Below, piece after piece: positions 34,871-43,553 of a stretch of 64,000 nt of DNA. The stretch is from assembly GCA_032124015.1 (NCBI GenBank), contig JAQBEH010000114.1, positions 7,888 through 71,887 of the forward strand. Reading direction: 5' to 3'. The stretch is from DASRJG01 sp032124015. GTDB taxonomy: Bacteria > Acidobacteriota > Polarisedimenticolia > Polarisedimenticolales > DASRJG01. Made by a program: the position numbers and the translations under genes. The notes beneath the pieces were generated by a model that had not been told where the DNA came from, searched no databases, and saw nothing but the letters and a program-made list of their open reading frames with translations. Numbering within the stretch: the stretch's first letter is position 1; the number at the start of each line of letters is the position of its first letter.

Positions 34871-35655
34871 CAGTCGAGGTGGAGGGTTAGCGGAACGTCG
34901 GAGGAACCGTTGGCCTTCGCCACGGGAAGATCGATCGCGGAGGCGAGCAGGCGCCCGCACGGCCGCGACAGCACGAGTTTCAACACGAAATCGACGACGA
35001 CACCGATCGCCCCCGCCAGGGCCAAGGGCCGCACCGTGGCCGGATCGACGCGCCATCCCGAAAGCCGCAAAACGGGCGCCGCGGCCGCGGCTCCGATGAG
35101 GACGTACGCCGCAACGCGCACGATGCTCCACACGTTCCAGGCAAGAAGGAGCACCGTTCCGTTGCGCTTGGCGGCGCGGAGGAGCGTGGCGACGTAGGCG
35201 TTCATCTCGTTGAGAAGCACCGCCCCCATGGCGATCGAGCCCAAGTTCGCGGTGGCGATCGCCGCCGCGGTGTACCAGATCGCTTCGCGCAGGTGCGAGA
35301 GCGCCATAGCTACGGGTCGCTTTTCGGGGCCGCTCCCGGTTTCGAGCCAGGCGAGCATCGACGCGCGGTAGGGCGCCGCGCGGATCACACGCAGATCGGT
35401 CTCGCGCGGATGCCGGACGAACACATAGACCGACGCCACGGTCGTCCCCAGGACCCACATGCCAACCGAGGCCGCCGCCCAGGCCGGGCCAACCACGTCC
35501 CAGGCGAGGAGAAACGCGGCCCAGCCCAGTGCACTCTGCACGAGCGGGAGAACCACGCGGTGGCCGAACCGCCAGCCGATCCGAAAGCCCACCACTCCGC
35601 ATAGAAACGCGAAGATGAGGGAGTAATGGGGCGTGAGGGTCCAGGAGGCCAGCAT
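34870..35655 (-). CDS. Polytopic membrane protein of unknown function
   Basis: This 261-residue protein has about six hydrophobic segments (SLIFAFLCGVVGF, VQSALGWAAFLLAW, WAAASVGMWVLGTTVA, then three C-terminal helices). A cytosolic loop near 85-115 is polar. No family is recognised. It is tightly coupled to the MBL hydrolase (TGATG at 34868-34872), suggesting a joint role, and follows the NosL-like gene by 30 nt on the same strand. Confidence 0.6.
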   Translation of the reverse strand: MLASWTLTPHYSLIFAFLCGVVGFRIGWRFGHRVVLPLVQSALGWAAFLLAWDVVGPAWAAASVGMWVLGTTVASVYVFVRHPRETDLRVIRAAPYRASMLAWLETGSGPEKRPVAMALSHLREAIWYTAAAIATANLGSIAMGAVLLNEMNAYVATLLRAAKRNGTVLLLAWNVWSIVRVAAYVLIGAAAAAPVLRLSGWRVDPATVRPLALAGAIGVVVDFVLKLVLSRPCGRLLASAIDLPVAKANGSSDVPLTLHLD

Positions 35656-35685
35656 GGCGGGATTGTGGCACGGCGAGGCCGAGCC

Positions 35686-36174
35686 TCAGCGAGTCGCCGC
35701 TTTCAGCTCGTCGAACGTGCGCATGAACCCGCCATGATCGCGTGCGAACGATTCGGCGGTATCCGCGGAGTCGAACGCGACCAAACTCGGCTCGCAGCGG
35801 TCGTACACGGCCTTCAGGCAGCACCCACGGGCGTCCACGGCGGCCCCCTTTTCGTGACTGGCACAGGGGTGAACGTCGGAACCCTCGACGTAAAAGGCCT
35901 TGCGTGCGTCGAGCGATCGACCGTCCGCGAATCCGCGGACCGCAAGCGCCGTGACGGCCGGCCGTTTCTCGGAGATGTAACGGAGCGCGCACCGGGGGCA
36001 GCACGTCCTGACGGAGCCGCCGCCTTCCAAGCCGACTGTGAACGCCAAGTTCTTGCACTCGTCACGCCCACATTGAGTGCACACCGCAGATTTCGATCGG
36101 CCGCAGGATGCCGTCGTCGTGACGAGGAGCGCCGCCAGCGCGAGGACCACTACGAATCTTGTTCCTAAGCGCAT
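35686..36174 (-). CDS. NosL-like copper-associated lipoprotein
   Basis: This 162-residue protein has a lipoprotein signal (Cys24 in TASC) and many cysteines (CTQCGRDEC, RTCCPRCAL, HPCASHE, RGCCLKAVYDRC). The pattern GRSLDARKAFYVEGSD... ending SADTAESFARDHGG resembles NosL, a copper-carrying lipoprotein that helps mature nitrous-oxide reductase, but no nos genes are near. It is the last member of the cusCBA-headed minus-strand run, which suggests periplasmic copper handling or delivery. Confidence 0.7.
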   Translation of the reverse strand: MRLGTRFVVVLALAALLVTTTASCGRSKSAVCTQCGRDECKNLAFTVGLEGGGSVRTCCPRCALRYISEKRPAVTALAVRGFADGRSLDARKAFYVEGSDVHPCASHEKGAAVDARGCCLKAVYDRCEPSLVAFDSADTAESFARDHGGFMRTFDELKAATR

Positions 36175-36208
36175 TCATGTCTCCCACGTTGGGGCGCGCC
36201 CTGGGGGA

Positions 36209-37030
36209 TCATCTTAGTTCCAGTCCTTGAACCCTGCCCGCGTCGAGGCCGCCGCGCGTGGTGCCGAGCCAGCTCACATAGGCCCACAAGGCGTCGGCCT
36301 CGTTATCCAACATATCCCGGTACGCCGGCATCTGGAGCCGTTGACGCCGAATGAATCGGCGGGCCACGGGGTTTTCGGAGAGCCGCTCGATCTTTCCATC
36401 GCGCACCCACGCGACGAACTCGTCCCGGTCGCGCACGAGGTCGCCAAAGTCCGCTCCGTACCATCCCGGTACGAACCCCGTGAACGATCCCGGGTTCGGA
36501 CGCCCTCCGCTGCCGCCGGACGCGTGGCAGGAGAAGCATCGGTGCTCTTCCGCGATCTCCAGACCCCGAGCCTCCGGAGTCTCGTCCGCGGGGCCGTTCA
36601 TACCGGAGAGCACGAGAAACGCTGCGACGACATCGTCGACTTGGCGAGAAGAGAGCGTGTCTCGATACGCCGGCATTCGGATCGCGGCCCGCTCGCGACG
36701 GGCGTTGGCCGACTCGCTGCGCGCGCGGCGCACGCTGACGCCGTCGAGAACGAACTCACGCACCTCGTCCTCATTTTTCACGTACATCATGAACGCACCC
36801 CCCGACCATGGCGGGACCTCCTCGCCGAGCGTGGGATCGGGAATCCCCGACGCGCCCATCGGGCCGTGGCAGGAAAAGCACCCCGCACGCGTCGCCACGT
36901 CCAAACCCCGCCGCACGGGATTCGACGAGCGCACCCGCCAGTAGGTCCGCGCCGCAGGCAGGGCGGAAACGGCCCCCATGAGCAGGACCGCGCCCGCCAC
37001 GGCAGCGATGACCAGCACGCGGGGTTTCAT
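36209..37030 (-). CDS. Dihaem cytochrome c
   Basis: This 273-residue exported or membrane-anchored protein has an N-terminal hydrophobic segment and two c-type haem sites: C51-F-S-C54-H and C165-F-S-C168-H. Each has a later methionine in a repeated RMPAYRDTL / LQMPAYRDML context that probably supplies the sixth ligand. The internal duplication of about 115 residues is clear. It lies seven bases after the small exported protein in the copper operon, so it may shuttle electrons for cuprous/cupric conversion or another periplasmic oxidoreductase. Confidence 0.85.
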   Translation of the reverse strand: MKPRVLVIAAVAGAVLLMGAVSALPAARTYWRVRSSNPVRRGLDVATRAGCFSCHGPMGASGIPDPTLGEEVPPWSGGAFMMYVKNEDEVREFVLDGVSVRRARSESANARRERAAIRMPAYRDTLSSRQVDDVVAAFLVLSGMNGPADETPEARGLEIAEEHRCFSCHASGGSGGRPNPGSFTGFVPGWYGADFGDLVRDRDEFVAWVRDGKIERLSENPVARRFIRRQRLQMPAYRDMLDNEADALWAYVSWLGTTRGGLDAGRVQGLELR

Positions 37031-37037
37031 CGGGTCA

Positions 37038-37415
37038 TCAGAGGGGCTTGACCGATTTTACGATGATCCCCTTGATCCCGTCCCGACTCACGGGTTCGCC
37101 CGCGATCTCGACGTTCTTCGCGGCCATCTCCTTGGCCGTGTTGAATGCGGACGTGTCGTCGTGATCTCCCAACAGGAGATACACGGTGCCATCTTTGGCG
37201 AGCAGGCCCATGGGCTGCCCAGCTTTGAGACACATCGCGGCGCAGGAGGCGTGCTTCGGCCCTTTCGCTTCGTGCCCGACGTAACACGCCAGGTCCAAGA
37301 TCTCGCCCTGGACGGTGACGCCCTTTGCTTCGTGGTGGTCGTGCTGGGCCATGGCGGGTAGTACCGCGGCTGTGGCGGCGATCGCGGCGGCGACGAGAAT
37401 CGATCGTACTTTCAT
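37038..37415 (-). CDS. Small exported protein of the copper operon
   Basis: This 125-residue protein starts at ATG 37415 and has a cleavable signal peptide (ending near AMA-QHDHH). The mature start HDHHE is histidine-rich. The core VQGEILDLACYVGHEAKG then HASCAAMCLKAGQPMG has three cysteines and looks like a small OB-like periplasmic domain found with metal-efflux genes. A frame extending to 38057 overlaps cusA antisense-like sequence and is not real. It sits between cusA and the cytochrome gene, with 23 nt and 7 nt gaps. Confidence 0.75.
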   Translation of the reverse strand: MKVRSILVAAAIAATAAVLPAMAQHDHHEAKGVTVQGEILDLACYVGHEAKGPKHASCAAMCLKAGQPMGLLAKDGTVYLLLGDHDDTSAFNTAKEMAAKNVEIAGEPVSRDGIKGIIVKSVKPL

Positions 37416-37438
37416 GGAACTCTCCTTCGGGAAAAGGG

Positions 37439-40400
37439 TCACGTGTGTGACCCACGAGTTTCGGGAACGGGCAAAAGAGCGGGATCGACTGTCCCCTTCT
37501 TCATCTCGAACCTCCACTTCCACATCTCGTAGATTGGCGGGTAAACGAGAAGCTCGAGGATGAAGCTCGTCACGAGGCCGCCGACCATGGGCGCGGCCAC
37601 GCGCTTCATCATGTCGGCGCCCGTTCCGAGGGACCACATGATCGGCATCAGGCCTGCAAACGCCGCTGCCACCGTCATCATCTTGGGACGGATGCGCTTC
37701 ACGGCGCCGTGGATGATGGCCTCCCGCAAGTCTTCTTTCGTGCGCATCTTTCCGGCGCGCACGGCGTCGTAGTACGACATATCGAGGAAGAGCAGCATGA
37801 AGACGCCTGTTTCCGCGTCGAGCCCCATCAGGGCGATCATGCCGACCCAGACCGCAATCGAGACGTTGTAGCCGAGGAAGTACAAGAGCCAGACCGCGCC
37901 GATCAACGAGAACGGGACCGCGAGCATGACGATCGTCGCTTTCACGGTGGATTTCGTGTTCATGAACAGCAGGATGAAGATCAAGAAGATCGTGATCGGT
38001 ACGACGATCTTCAACCGCTCGCGAACGCGGAGCATGTTTTCGTACTGGCCGCTCCACTGAAGCGCGTATCCGGCGGGAAGCTTGACGTGCTCGGCGACGG
38101 CGGCCTTCGCCCGCTCGACGTAGCCGCCAATGTCGGAATCCGACAAGTCGACGTAGACGTAGCCCGCGAGCATTCCGTTTTCGTCCCGAATCATCGACGG
38201 TCCGATCCGGAAACGGATGTCCGCGATCTGGCCGAGCGGCACTTGGGCTCCGGACATCGTCGTGACGAGTATTCGCTCCAGATCCTGGATGTTGTCGCGT
38301 CGCTCCCGCGCGTACCTCACGTTCACCGTGTAGCGCTCACGCCCCTCGATCATCGTGGTGACCGGCTGGCCCCCGATCGCCGACATGACGGCCATTTGAG
38401 CTTCGTCGACGGAGAGGCCATACCGGGCGAGCGCATCGCGCTTGAGATCGAAGTCCAGGAAGTAGCCCCCGGCCGTTCGTTCCGCGAAGACGCTTCGGGT
38501 CCCATGGAGGCTCGGAAGCACGGCCTCGATCTCGGTCCCGATGCGTTCGATGGTCGCAAGATCGGCCCCGTAGACCTTGATCCCGATGGGAGTCCTGATT
38601 CCGGTCGTGAGCATGTCGAGGCGCGCCTTGATCGGCATCGTCCACGCGTTGGTGAGTCCGGGGATCTGGAGCTTGGCGTTCAGCTCGTTGACGAGATCGT
38701 CACGGCTGATGCGATCCGCCCAGATGCGACGAAACGGTGCCTGGAGGCTCTCCGGCCAATCGGAATAAAAGCGCCCGATCCGCCTCCACTGATCGTGGGG
38801 CTTGAGCACGATCGTCGTCTCGAGCATCGAAAGCGGCGCGGGATCCGTGGACGACTCGGCGCGCCCCGCCTTGCCGAACACGCGTTCGACTTCGGGGACC
38901 TCTTTGATTATGCGATCGGTCGTGGCGAGGATCTCCTGGGCGCCGGCGACGGAAAGGCCGGGAAGCGTCGTCGGCATGTAGAGGAGGGTCCCTTCATCGA
39001 GCGGCGGATAGAACTCGGATCCGAGGCCCAGGTAGACCGGAATCGTCGTCGCGACGAGGATCAGCGCGACCGCGATCGTGCTTTTGGGCCAGTCGAGAAC
39101 GAATCGACAGGCCGGCTCGTAGATCCGGAAGAGCACGCGGCTGATCGGGTGTTTCTCCTCGGGGTAGTAGGTCCCGATGGCGATTTGGTTCGTCGTCCAC
39201 GAAAGCCACTTCGGCCGGAAGCTCCAACGATCCATCCGCGTGAACATCATCCGCATCGCGGGATCGAGCGTGATCGCCAGAATCGCGGCGATCGCCATCG
39301 CGAAGTTCTTCGTGTAGGCCAACGGCTTGAAAAGGCGCCCCTCCTGGTCGACGAGCGTGAACACCGGCATGAACGCGACCGCGATGACGAGCAACGAGAA
39401 GAAGACCGACGGTCCGACCTCCTTGAGCGCTTCGAGACGAACGACGTGGAAGTCGCCCTTGCGTCCTCCGGCCTCCCACAGCTGTAGCTTCTTGTAGGCG
39501 TTTTCGACTTCGACGATCGCTCCGTCGACGAGCACGCCGATGCTGATCGCGATCCCGGCGAGCGACATGATGTTCGACGTGATCCCCATGAAGTACATGG
39601 GAATGAACGCGAGAAGCACCGACACAGGGATCGTCACGATCGGGACGATCGCGGAGGGGATGTGCCAGAGGAACACCAGGATCACGAGGCTGACGATGAG
39701 CATCTCGAGGAGCAGTTCGTGCTTGAGGACGTCGATCGAGCTCTTGATGAGCTCCGAGCGATCGTACGTCGTGACGAGCTCGACCCCGTCGGGGAGCGAG
39801 GGCTTGACGTCCTCGAGCTTCTGCTTCACGCGCTCGATGACGTTCAGCGCGTTTTCGCCGTGGCGCATCACGACGATGCCGCCGGCTGTGTCACCGATCC
39901 CGTCGAGGTCTACGACGCCGCGGCGGATCTCGGGGCCGATCGTCACCCTCCCGATGTCCCGTATCAAGATGGGAACGCCGTTTTCTCCGACGTCGACCAC
40001 GATCTTGCCGAGGTCGTCGACGGATTTCGCATAGCCACGGCCTCGCACCATGAACTCCGCGCCGGCCATCTCGACGAGACGACCGCCCACGTCGTTGTTC
40101 CCCCGCCGCACGGCCTCGATCGCCTTCGCAAGCGGGATTCTGCGGGCCAGGAGCTTTTCCGGATCGAGCTCGATCTGGTACTGCTTTTGGTACCCGCCCA
40201 CCGAGGCGACCTCGGCCACCCCCGGCACGCTCGCGAGCCAGTAGCGCAGGTACCAATCCTGGAACGAGCGCAGCTGGGCCAGGTCGTTCTTGCCGCTCTT
40301 GTCCACGAGCGCGTACTGGTAGACCCATCCGACGCCGGTTGCGTCGGGGCCCAGCTCCGTCTTTACGCCGTCGGGGAGGCGCGGGAGGATCTTGCTCAAG

Positions 40401-40735
40401 TACTCGAGCGTCCTGCTTCGCGCCCAGTACAGATCGGTCCCGTCCTCGAAGATCACGTAGACGTACGAAAAGCCGAAATCGGAAAAGCCGCGGATCGCCT
40501 TGACCTTCGGAGCGCCGAGCAGCGCCGTTATGATCGGGTAGGTGACCTGGTCCTCGAGGATGTCGGGACTCTGGTCCCAGCGTGAGTACACGATCACCTG
40601 CGTATCCGAAAGATCCGGAATGGCATCCAGCGGAACGTTCTTCATCGCGTACACGGCCATCACGACGGCGACCGCCGTGAGAACCAGGACGATGAATTTG
40701 TTCCTCGCGGAAAATTCGATAATGCGTTCGACCAC
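37439..40735 (-). CDS. cusA: Heavy-metal efflux RND pump (CusA/CzcA family)
   Basis: This 1098-residue inner-membrane transporter belongs to the heavy-metal efflux branch, shown by NVPLDAIPDLSDTQVIV at the N-terminus, the charged TM4 region GVLVDGAIVEVENAYK and TM10-11 MIALMGLDAETGVFMLL. GLDAETGVFM is typical of the CusA (monovalent Cu/Ag) group. GTG 40735 is the start. It is preceded by cusB and cusC homologues and forms the tripartite efflux system with them. Confidence 0.95.
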   Translation of the reverse strand: MVERIIEFSARNKFIVLVLTAVAVVMAVYAMKNVPLDAIPDLSDTQVIVYSRWDQSPDILEDQVTYPIITALLGAPKVKAIRGFSDFGFSYVYVIFEDGTDLYWARSRTLEYLSKILPRLPDGVKTELGPDATGVGWVYQYALVDKSGKNDLAQLRSFQDWYLRYWLASVPGVAEVASVGGYQKQYQIELDPEKLLARRIPLAKAIEAVRRGNNDVGGRLVEMAGAEFMVRGRGYAKSVDDLGKIVVDVGENGVPILIRDIGRVTIGPEIRRGVVDLDGIGDTAGGIVVMRHGENALNVIERVKQKLEDVKPSLPDGVELVTTYDRSELIKSSIDVLKHELLLEMLIVSLVILVFLWHIPSAIVPIVTIPVSVLLAFIPMYFMGITSNIMSLAGIAISIGVLVDGAIVEVENAYKKLQLWEAGGRKGDFHVVRLEALKEVGPSVFFSLLVIAVAFMPVFTLVDQEGRLFKPLAYTKNFAMAIAAILAITLDPAMRMMFTRMDRWSFRPKWLSWTTNQIAIGTYYPEEKHPISRVLFRIYEPACRFVLDWPKSTIAVALILVATTIPVYLGLGSEFYPPLDEGTLLYMPTTLPGLSVAGAQEILATTDRIIKEVPEVERVFGKAGRAESSTDPAPLSMLETTIVLKPHDQWRRIGRFYSDWPESLQAPFRRIWADRISRDDLVNELNAKLQIPGLTNAWTMPIKARLDMLTTGIRTPIGIKVYGADLATIERIGTEIEAVLPSLHGTRSVFAERTAGGYFLDFDLKRDALARYGLSVDEAQMAVMSAIGGQPVTTMIEGRERYTVNVRYARERRDNIQDLERILVTTMSGAQVPLGQIADIRFRIGPSMIRDENGMLAGYVYVDLSDSDIGGYVERAKAAVAEHVKLPAGYALQWSGQYENMLRVRERLKIVVPITIFLIFILLFMNTKSTVKATIVMLAVPFSLIGAVWLLYFLGYNVSIAVWVGMIALMGLDAETGVFMLLFLDMSYYDAVRAGKMRTKEDLREAIIHGAVKRIRPKMMTVAAAFAGLMPIMWSLGTGADMMKRVAAPMVGGLVTSFILELLVYPPIYEMWKWRFEMKKGTVDPALLPVPETRGSHT

Positions 40736-40744
40736 GACGGGCTC

Positions 40745-42157
40745 CTAGTGGGCGTGGCCGGGAGACTCGCTCATTCCCGCGAGCGCGGACTTGAGCTTCG
40801 ACTCCGAATCGATCAGGAAGTTACCGGAAACGACGACGTGCTCGCCTTCCGATAGTCCTTCGAGCACTTCGTATTCGTGCTCGAGGCGGAGCCCGATCTT
40901 CAGCTCGCGGGGCTCGAACACGCCTTCCGTCGTTTCGACGAACGCGACGCTGCGCGTGCCGGTGTCGAGCACGGCACTGTCCGGGACGGCGAGACGTGGG
41001 CCGAGATCGGCGCGGAGCATCACATCGACGAACATCTCGGGCTTCAGTTCGAGGCCGAGGTTTTGGACTTCGACGCGGACCTGCACGGTCCGTGTCTGAG
41101 GGTCGACCACCGGGTAGACGAACGAGACCTCTCCGTCGAACGCCTTTTCCTGCAGGTAGCTCAGCGTCATCGTCGCGGGCTGTCCGACTTCTACGAACGG
41201 GAGCTCGTATTCGTAGACGGAGGCAAGGACCCAGACGTGAGTCAGGTCAACGACCTCGAGCAACGTCATGCCGGAGGTGATCTTTTGTCCCTGCGCGACG
41301 TTGCGCATTGTGATCACCCCGGAGATCGGTGCGTAGAGCGTGAGGTTCCTCTGGAGCTCCCCCGTGCGCTCGAGGCGGTCGATCTGATCGTCGGAGACGT
41401 CGAAGAGCTGGAGTCGCCTCCTTGCGCTTTCGACCAACTCGTCGCCGAACCCCGCGACGGATGCGACCGAGCTTCCCGCGGTCCGCTGCCGCGCCGCAAG
41501 GGCGACGAGGTACTCGTTTTGCGAAGCCAGAAGCTCCGGGCTGTAGATCTCGAGGAGCGGCTCGCCCTTGCGGACGAACTCCCCGACGGCGTTCGTGTAC
41601 AGGCGCTCGACGTAGCCGTCGATCTTGGTCGTAACCTGTCGGAGCCGTTTCTCATCCGCGACCACGCGGCCGACCGCGCGGAGGTTGCGCTCGAACGCGA
41701 TCTTGCGAACGGCTGCTGTCTTGACCCCGATGAGTTGGCGCTTCTGGAGATTCATCCGGATCTTCGCCAGGCCGGACAACTCGCTTGTGGTCGCGGCGGA
41801 GTCCAGAAAGACCTCCTCGGCGACCATGTCCATGCCCATGGAGTCCTTCCCGGGCCGGTCGGAAATCTCGCCGGGATTCATCGTCGAGCGCCAGACGGTC
41901 TTCGTCTTAGGCGGCGGCGCGTCGATCTCGCCTTCGTCGTCCTCGGAGATCGGAACGAGGTCCATTCCGCAGATCGGGCAGGAGCCCGGCGTGTCGGACA
42001 CGACGGTCGGATGCATCGGACAGTGGTATCTCGCCGCGGCGGGCGCACCGGTCGATTGGGTCTCTTGCCGCCACGGCCGAGCGACCAAAACCGCGGTCGT
42101 CACGATGGCGACAAACGCTACGAGCGACAGGACCGTGACGAGGGACCGCTTAGTCAT
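40745..42157 (-). CDS. cusB: CusB-like periplasmic adaptor with heavy-metal-binding domain
   Basis: This 470-residue adaptor has an N-terminal membrane anchor, then a metal-binding domain at 44-70 (YHCPMHP and GSCPICGMDLVPI). The HlyD core follows: barrel-sandwich hybrid FVRKGEPLLEIYSPELLASQ, the helical hairpin, then beta-barrel LDTGTRSVAFVET. It links CusA to the outer-membrane channel and probably hands Cu(I)/Ag(I) to the pump. The C-terminal tail is SPGHAH. The start overlaps the cusC gene by eight bases. Confidence 0.94.
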   Translation of the reverse strand: MTKRSLVTVLSLVAFVAIVTTAVLVARPWRQETQSTGAPAAARYHCPMHPTVVSDTPGSCPICGMDLVPISEDDEGEIDAPPPKTKTVWRSTMNPGEISDRPGKDSMGMDMVAEEVFLDSAATTSELSGLAKIRMNLQKRQLIGVKTAAVRKIAFERNLRAVGRVVADEKRLRQVTTKIDGYVERLYTNAVGEFVRKGEPLLEIYSPELLASQNEYLVALAARQRTAGSSVASVAGFGDELVESARRRLQLFDVSDDQIDRLERTGELQRNLTLYAPISGVITMRNVAQGQKITSGMTLLEVVDLTHVWVLASVYEYELPFVEVGQPATMTLSYLQEKAFDGEVSFVYPVVDPQTRTVQVRVEVQNLGLELKPEMFVDVMLRADLGPRLAVPDSAVLDTGTRSVAFVETTEGVFEPRELKIGLRLEHEYEVLEGLSEGEHVVVSGNFLIDSESKLKSALAGMSESPGHAH

Positions 42158-43421
42158 AGGCGCCTCCGGAGACAGGGGGAATCAGTTCGGTGCCGGTGAT
42201 CGCCTCGAGACCCGCCAGCGCCTGCAAGGCATCGACGCGCTGGCGTTCGTATTCGATCTCGAATCGGAGCAGCTTGAGCGCATCGTCGAGCAAGGAGAGG
42301 AACTCGATCTTCCCGGCGGCGTACGACCCCGTGGCCGCGTCGAGCGTGCTCCGGGCTTGGGGGACCAAGCCGTCGCTGTAGAGAGGCACGAGGGCGGTGG
42401 CCCGTTCGAACTTCGCGAGCAGATCGCGGACTCGCGCGAGGATCTCGTTTCGCCCGCGGTCCACGTCGCGCTGCGCGGCTTCGAGTCCGTATTCCGTCTG
42501 CGCGACCGCCTGCGCCTGCTTGCGCCCTCGGTAGATCGGGAGACGCACGCCGACCATTCCCGTGATCATCGGATCGAGACCGCCGCGGTACGCGTAGCCT
42601 GCGCCGTACATGAGATCGGGTTTCAAGTCCCTCCGGGCGAGATCAAGACGGCGTGATTCCGTGTTCGCCATCGCTAGGAGCACGCGGATTTCGGGGGAGT
42701 TTGCGACGGCCCACTCTTCGACGACCGCGCGATCGGGAGACACGACCGGAGGAAGCTCGCGCGCGGGCCCGAACGCCGGGTCCGAACTCCGTCCCACGGC
42801 GGCCGCGAGCCGGGCCTCGGTCGCGTGCCGCTCCTGGCGGTTGGTAGCAAGCTCGGCCGCTATTGCGGTCAACTCAGTCTGAGCCTTCAGCACGTTTTCG
42901 AGCGTGCCCTCGCCGGACTCGTAGCGCGTACGTGCCGAGGCGACGAACGAGGCCAAGATTTTTTGCGTTTCGTCGAGCAGTTCGGTCGTGCGATCGACCC
43001 GGTACAACTCGAAGTAGAGCCGTTTCACCTCGCTCCGGATGCGCGCGCGCACGGCTTCGAGCTCGCGTTCCGCGGTCGTGATCTCTCCCCGCGCGACGTC
43101 TCCCGCCAGCCGGAGCTTGCCGGGGTACGGCACGTCTTGCGTCCAGGTGAACGCCCAATTCGAACCGATGGACGTCCCGAGTGTGTAGGCGTCCAAACTT
43201 TCGTTGGTGTATGCGGCCGTCAACAGGGGATCGGGCGGAGCTTCCATCTGGGATGGCAGTTGCTCGGCGGCGGCGTGGCGCGCGGTCCAGACCTTGATCT
43301 CCGGATGGTTGGATTCGGCCTCCGCGAGAAGCGATTCGAGATTCGCCGGCTCCGTGGCGGAAAGGTCGCCGCCCGCTGAAGCCAAACCCATAACGAAAGC
43401 CGCAGCGAGCGCAATCTTCAT
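42150..43421 (-). CDS. cusC: CusC-like TolC family outer-membrane channel
   Basis: This 423-residue protein has a signal peptide and two OEP repeats. Landmarks are NSPEIRVLLAMANTESRRLDLAR and GMVGVRLPIYRGRKQ, the latter being the conserved turn of the second repeat. GGAGG seven bases upstream supports ATG 43421. It is the first gene of the copper operon, and the operator-like dyad at 43481-43498 lies 60 nt upstream. Confidence 0.9.
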   Translation of the reverse strand: MKIALAAAFVMGLASAGGDLSATEPANLESLLAEAESNHPEIKVWTARHAAAEQLPSQMEAPPDPLLTAAYTNESLDAYTLGTSIGSNWAFTWTQDVPYPGKLRLAGDVARGEITTAERELEAVRARIRSEVKRLYFELYRVDRTTELLDETQKILASFVASARTRYESGEGTLENVLKAQTELTAIAAELATNRQERHATEARLAAAVGRSSDPAFGPARELPPVVSPDRAVVEEWAVANSPEIRVLLAMANTESRRLDLARRDLKPDLMYGAGYAYRGGLDPMITGMVGVRLPIYRGRKQAQAVAQTEYGLEAAQRDVDRGRNEILARVRDLLAKFERATALVPLYSDGLVPQARSTLDAATGSYAAGKIEFLSLLDDALKLLRFEIEYERQRVDALQALAGLEAITGTELIPPVSGGAYD

Positions 43422-43480
43422 CTATCCTCCGGCTCCTTTTAGAGCAATGGCCGCGCCAGCTGACGAAATTGGGTTTCTTG

Positions 43481-43498
43481 GCGCGATTTGGATCGCGC
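43481..43498. promoter_or_regulatory. Inverted repeat upstream of the cus operon
   Basis: GCGCGAT (43481-43487) and ATCGCGC (43492-43498) flank TTGG. A 7-bp perfect dyad at this position could be an operator for metal-dependent control, though it is not a recognisable CueR or CusR box. No regulator gene adjoins. Confidence 0.35.
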
Positions 43499-43553
43499 GA
43501 GCCACGGTGTGTGGCATATGCAGCAGCGACCTGCTTTGGATCCGGCACAGGCT

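Noticed and set aside
34871..36058. Upstream extension of the MBL hydrolase frame to 36058
   Set aside because: The extra part is Arg-rich and antisense or out of frame to the membrane protein and NosL-like genes; family similarity begins only at ATG 34870.
35686..36174. Nitrous-oxide reductase maturation by NosL
   Set aside because: No nosZ, nosD, nosF or nosY genes lie nearby; the context is copper efflux, so only 'NosL-like' is used.
43422..43553. tRNA or riboswitch in the gap upstream of cusC
   Set aside because: No cloverleaf or known aptamer pattern could be traced on either strand; only a short dyad is present.
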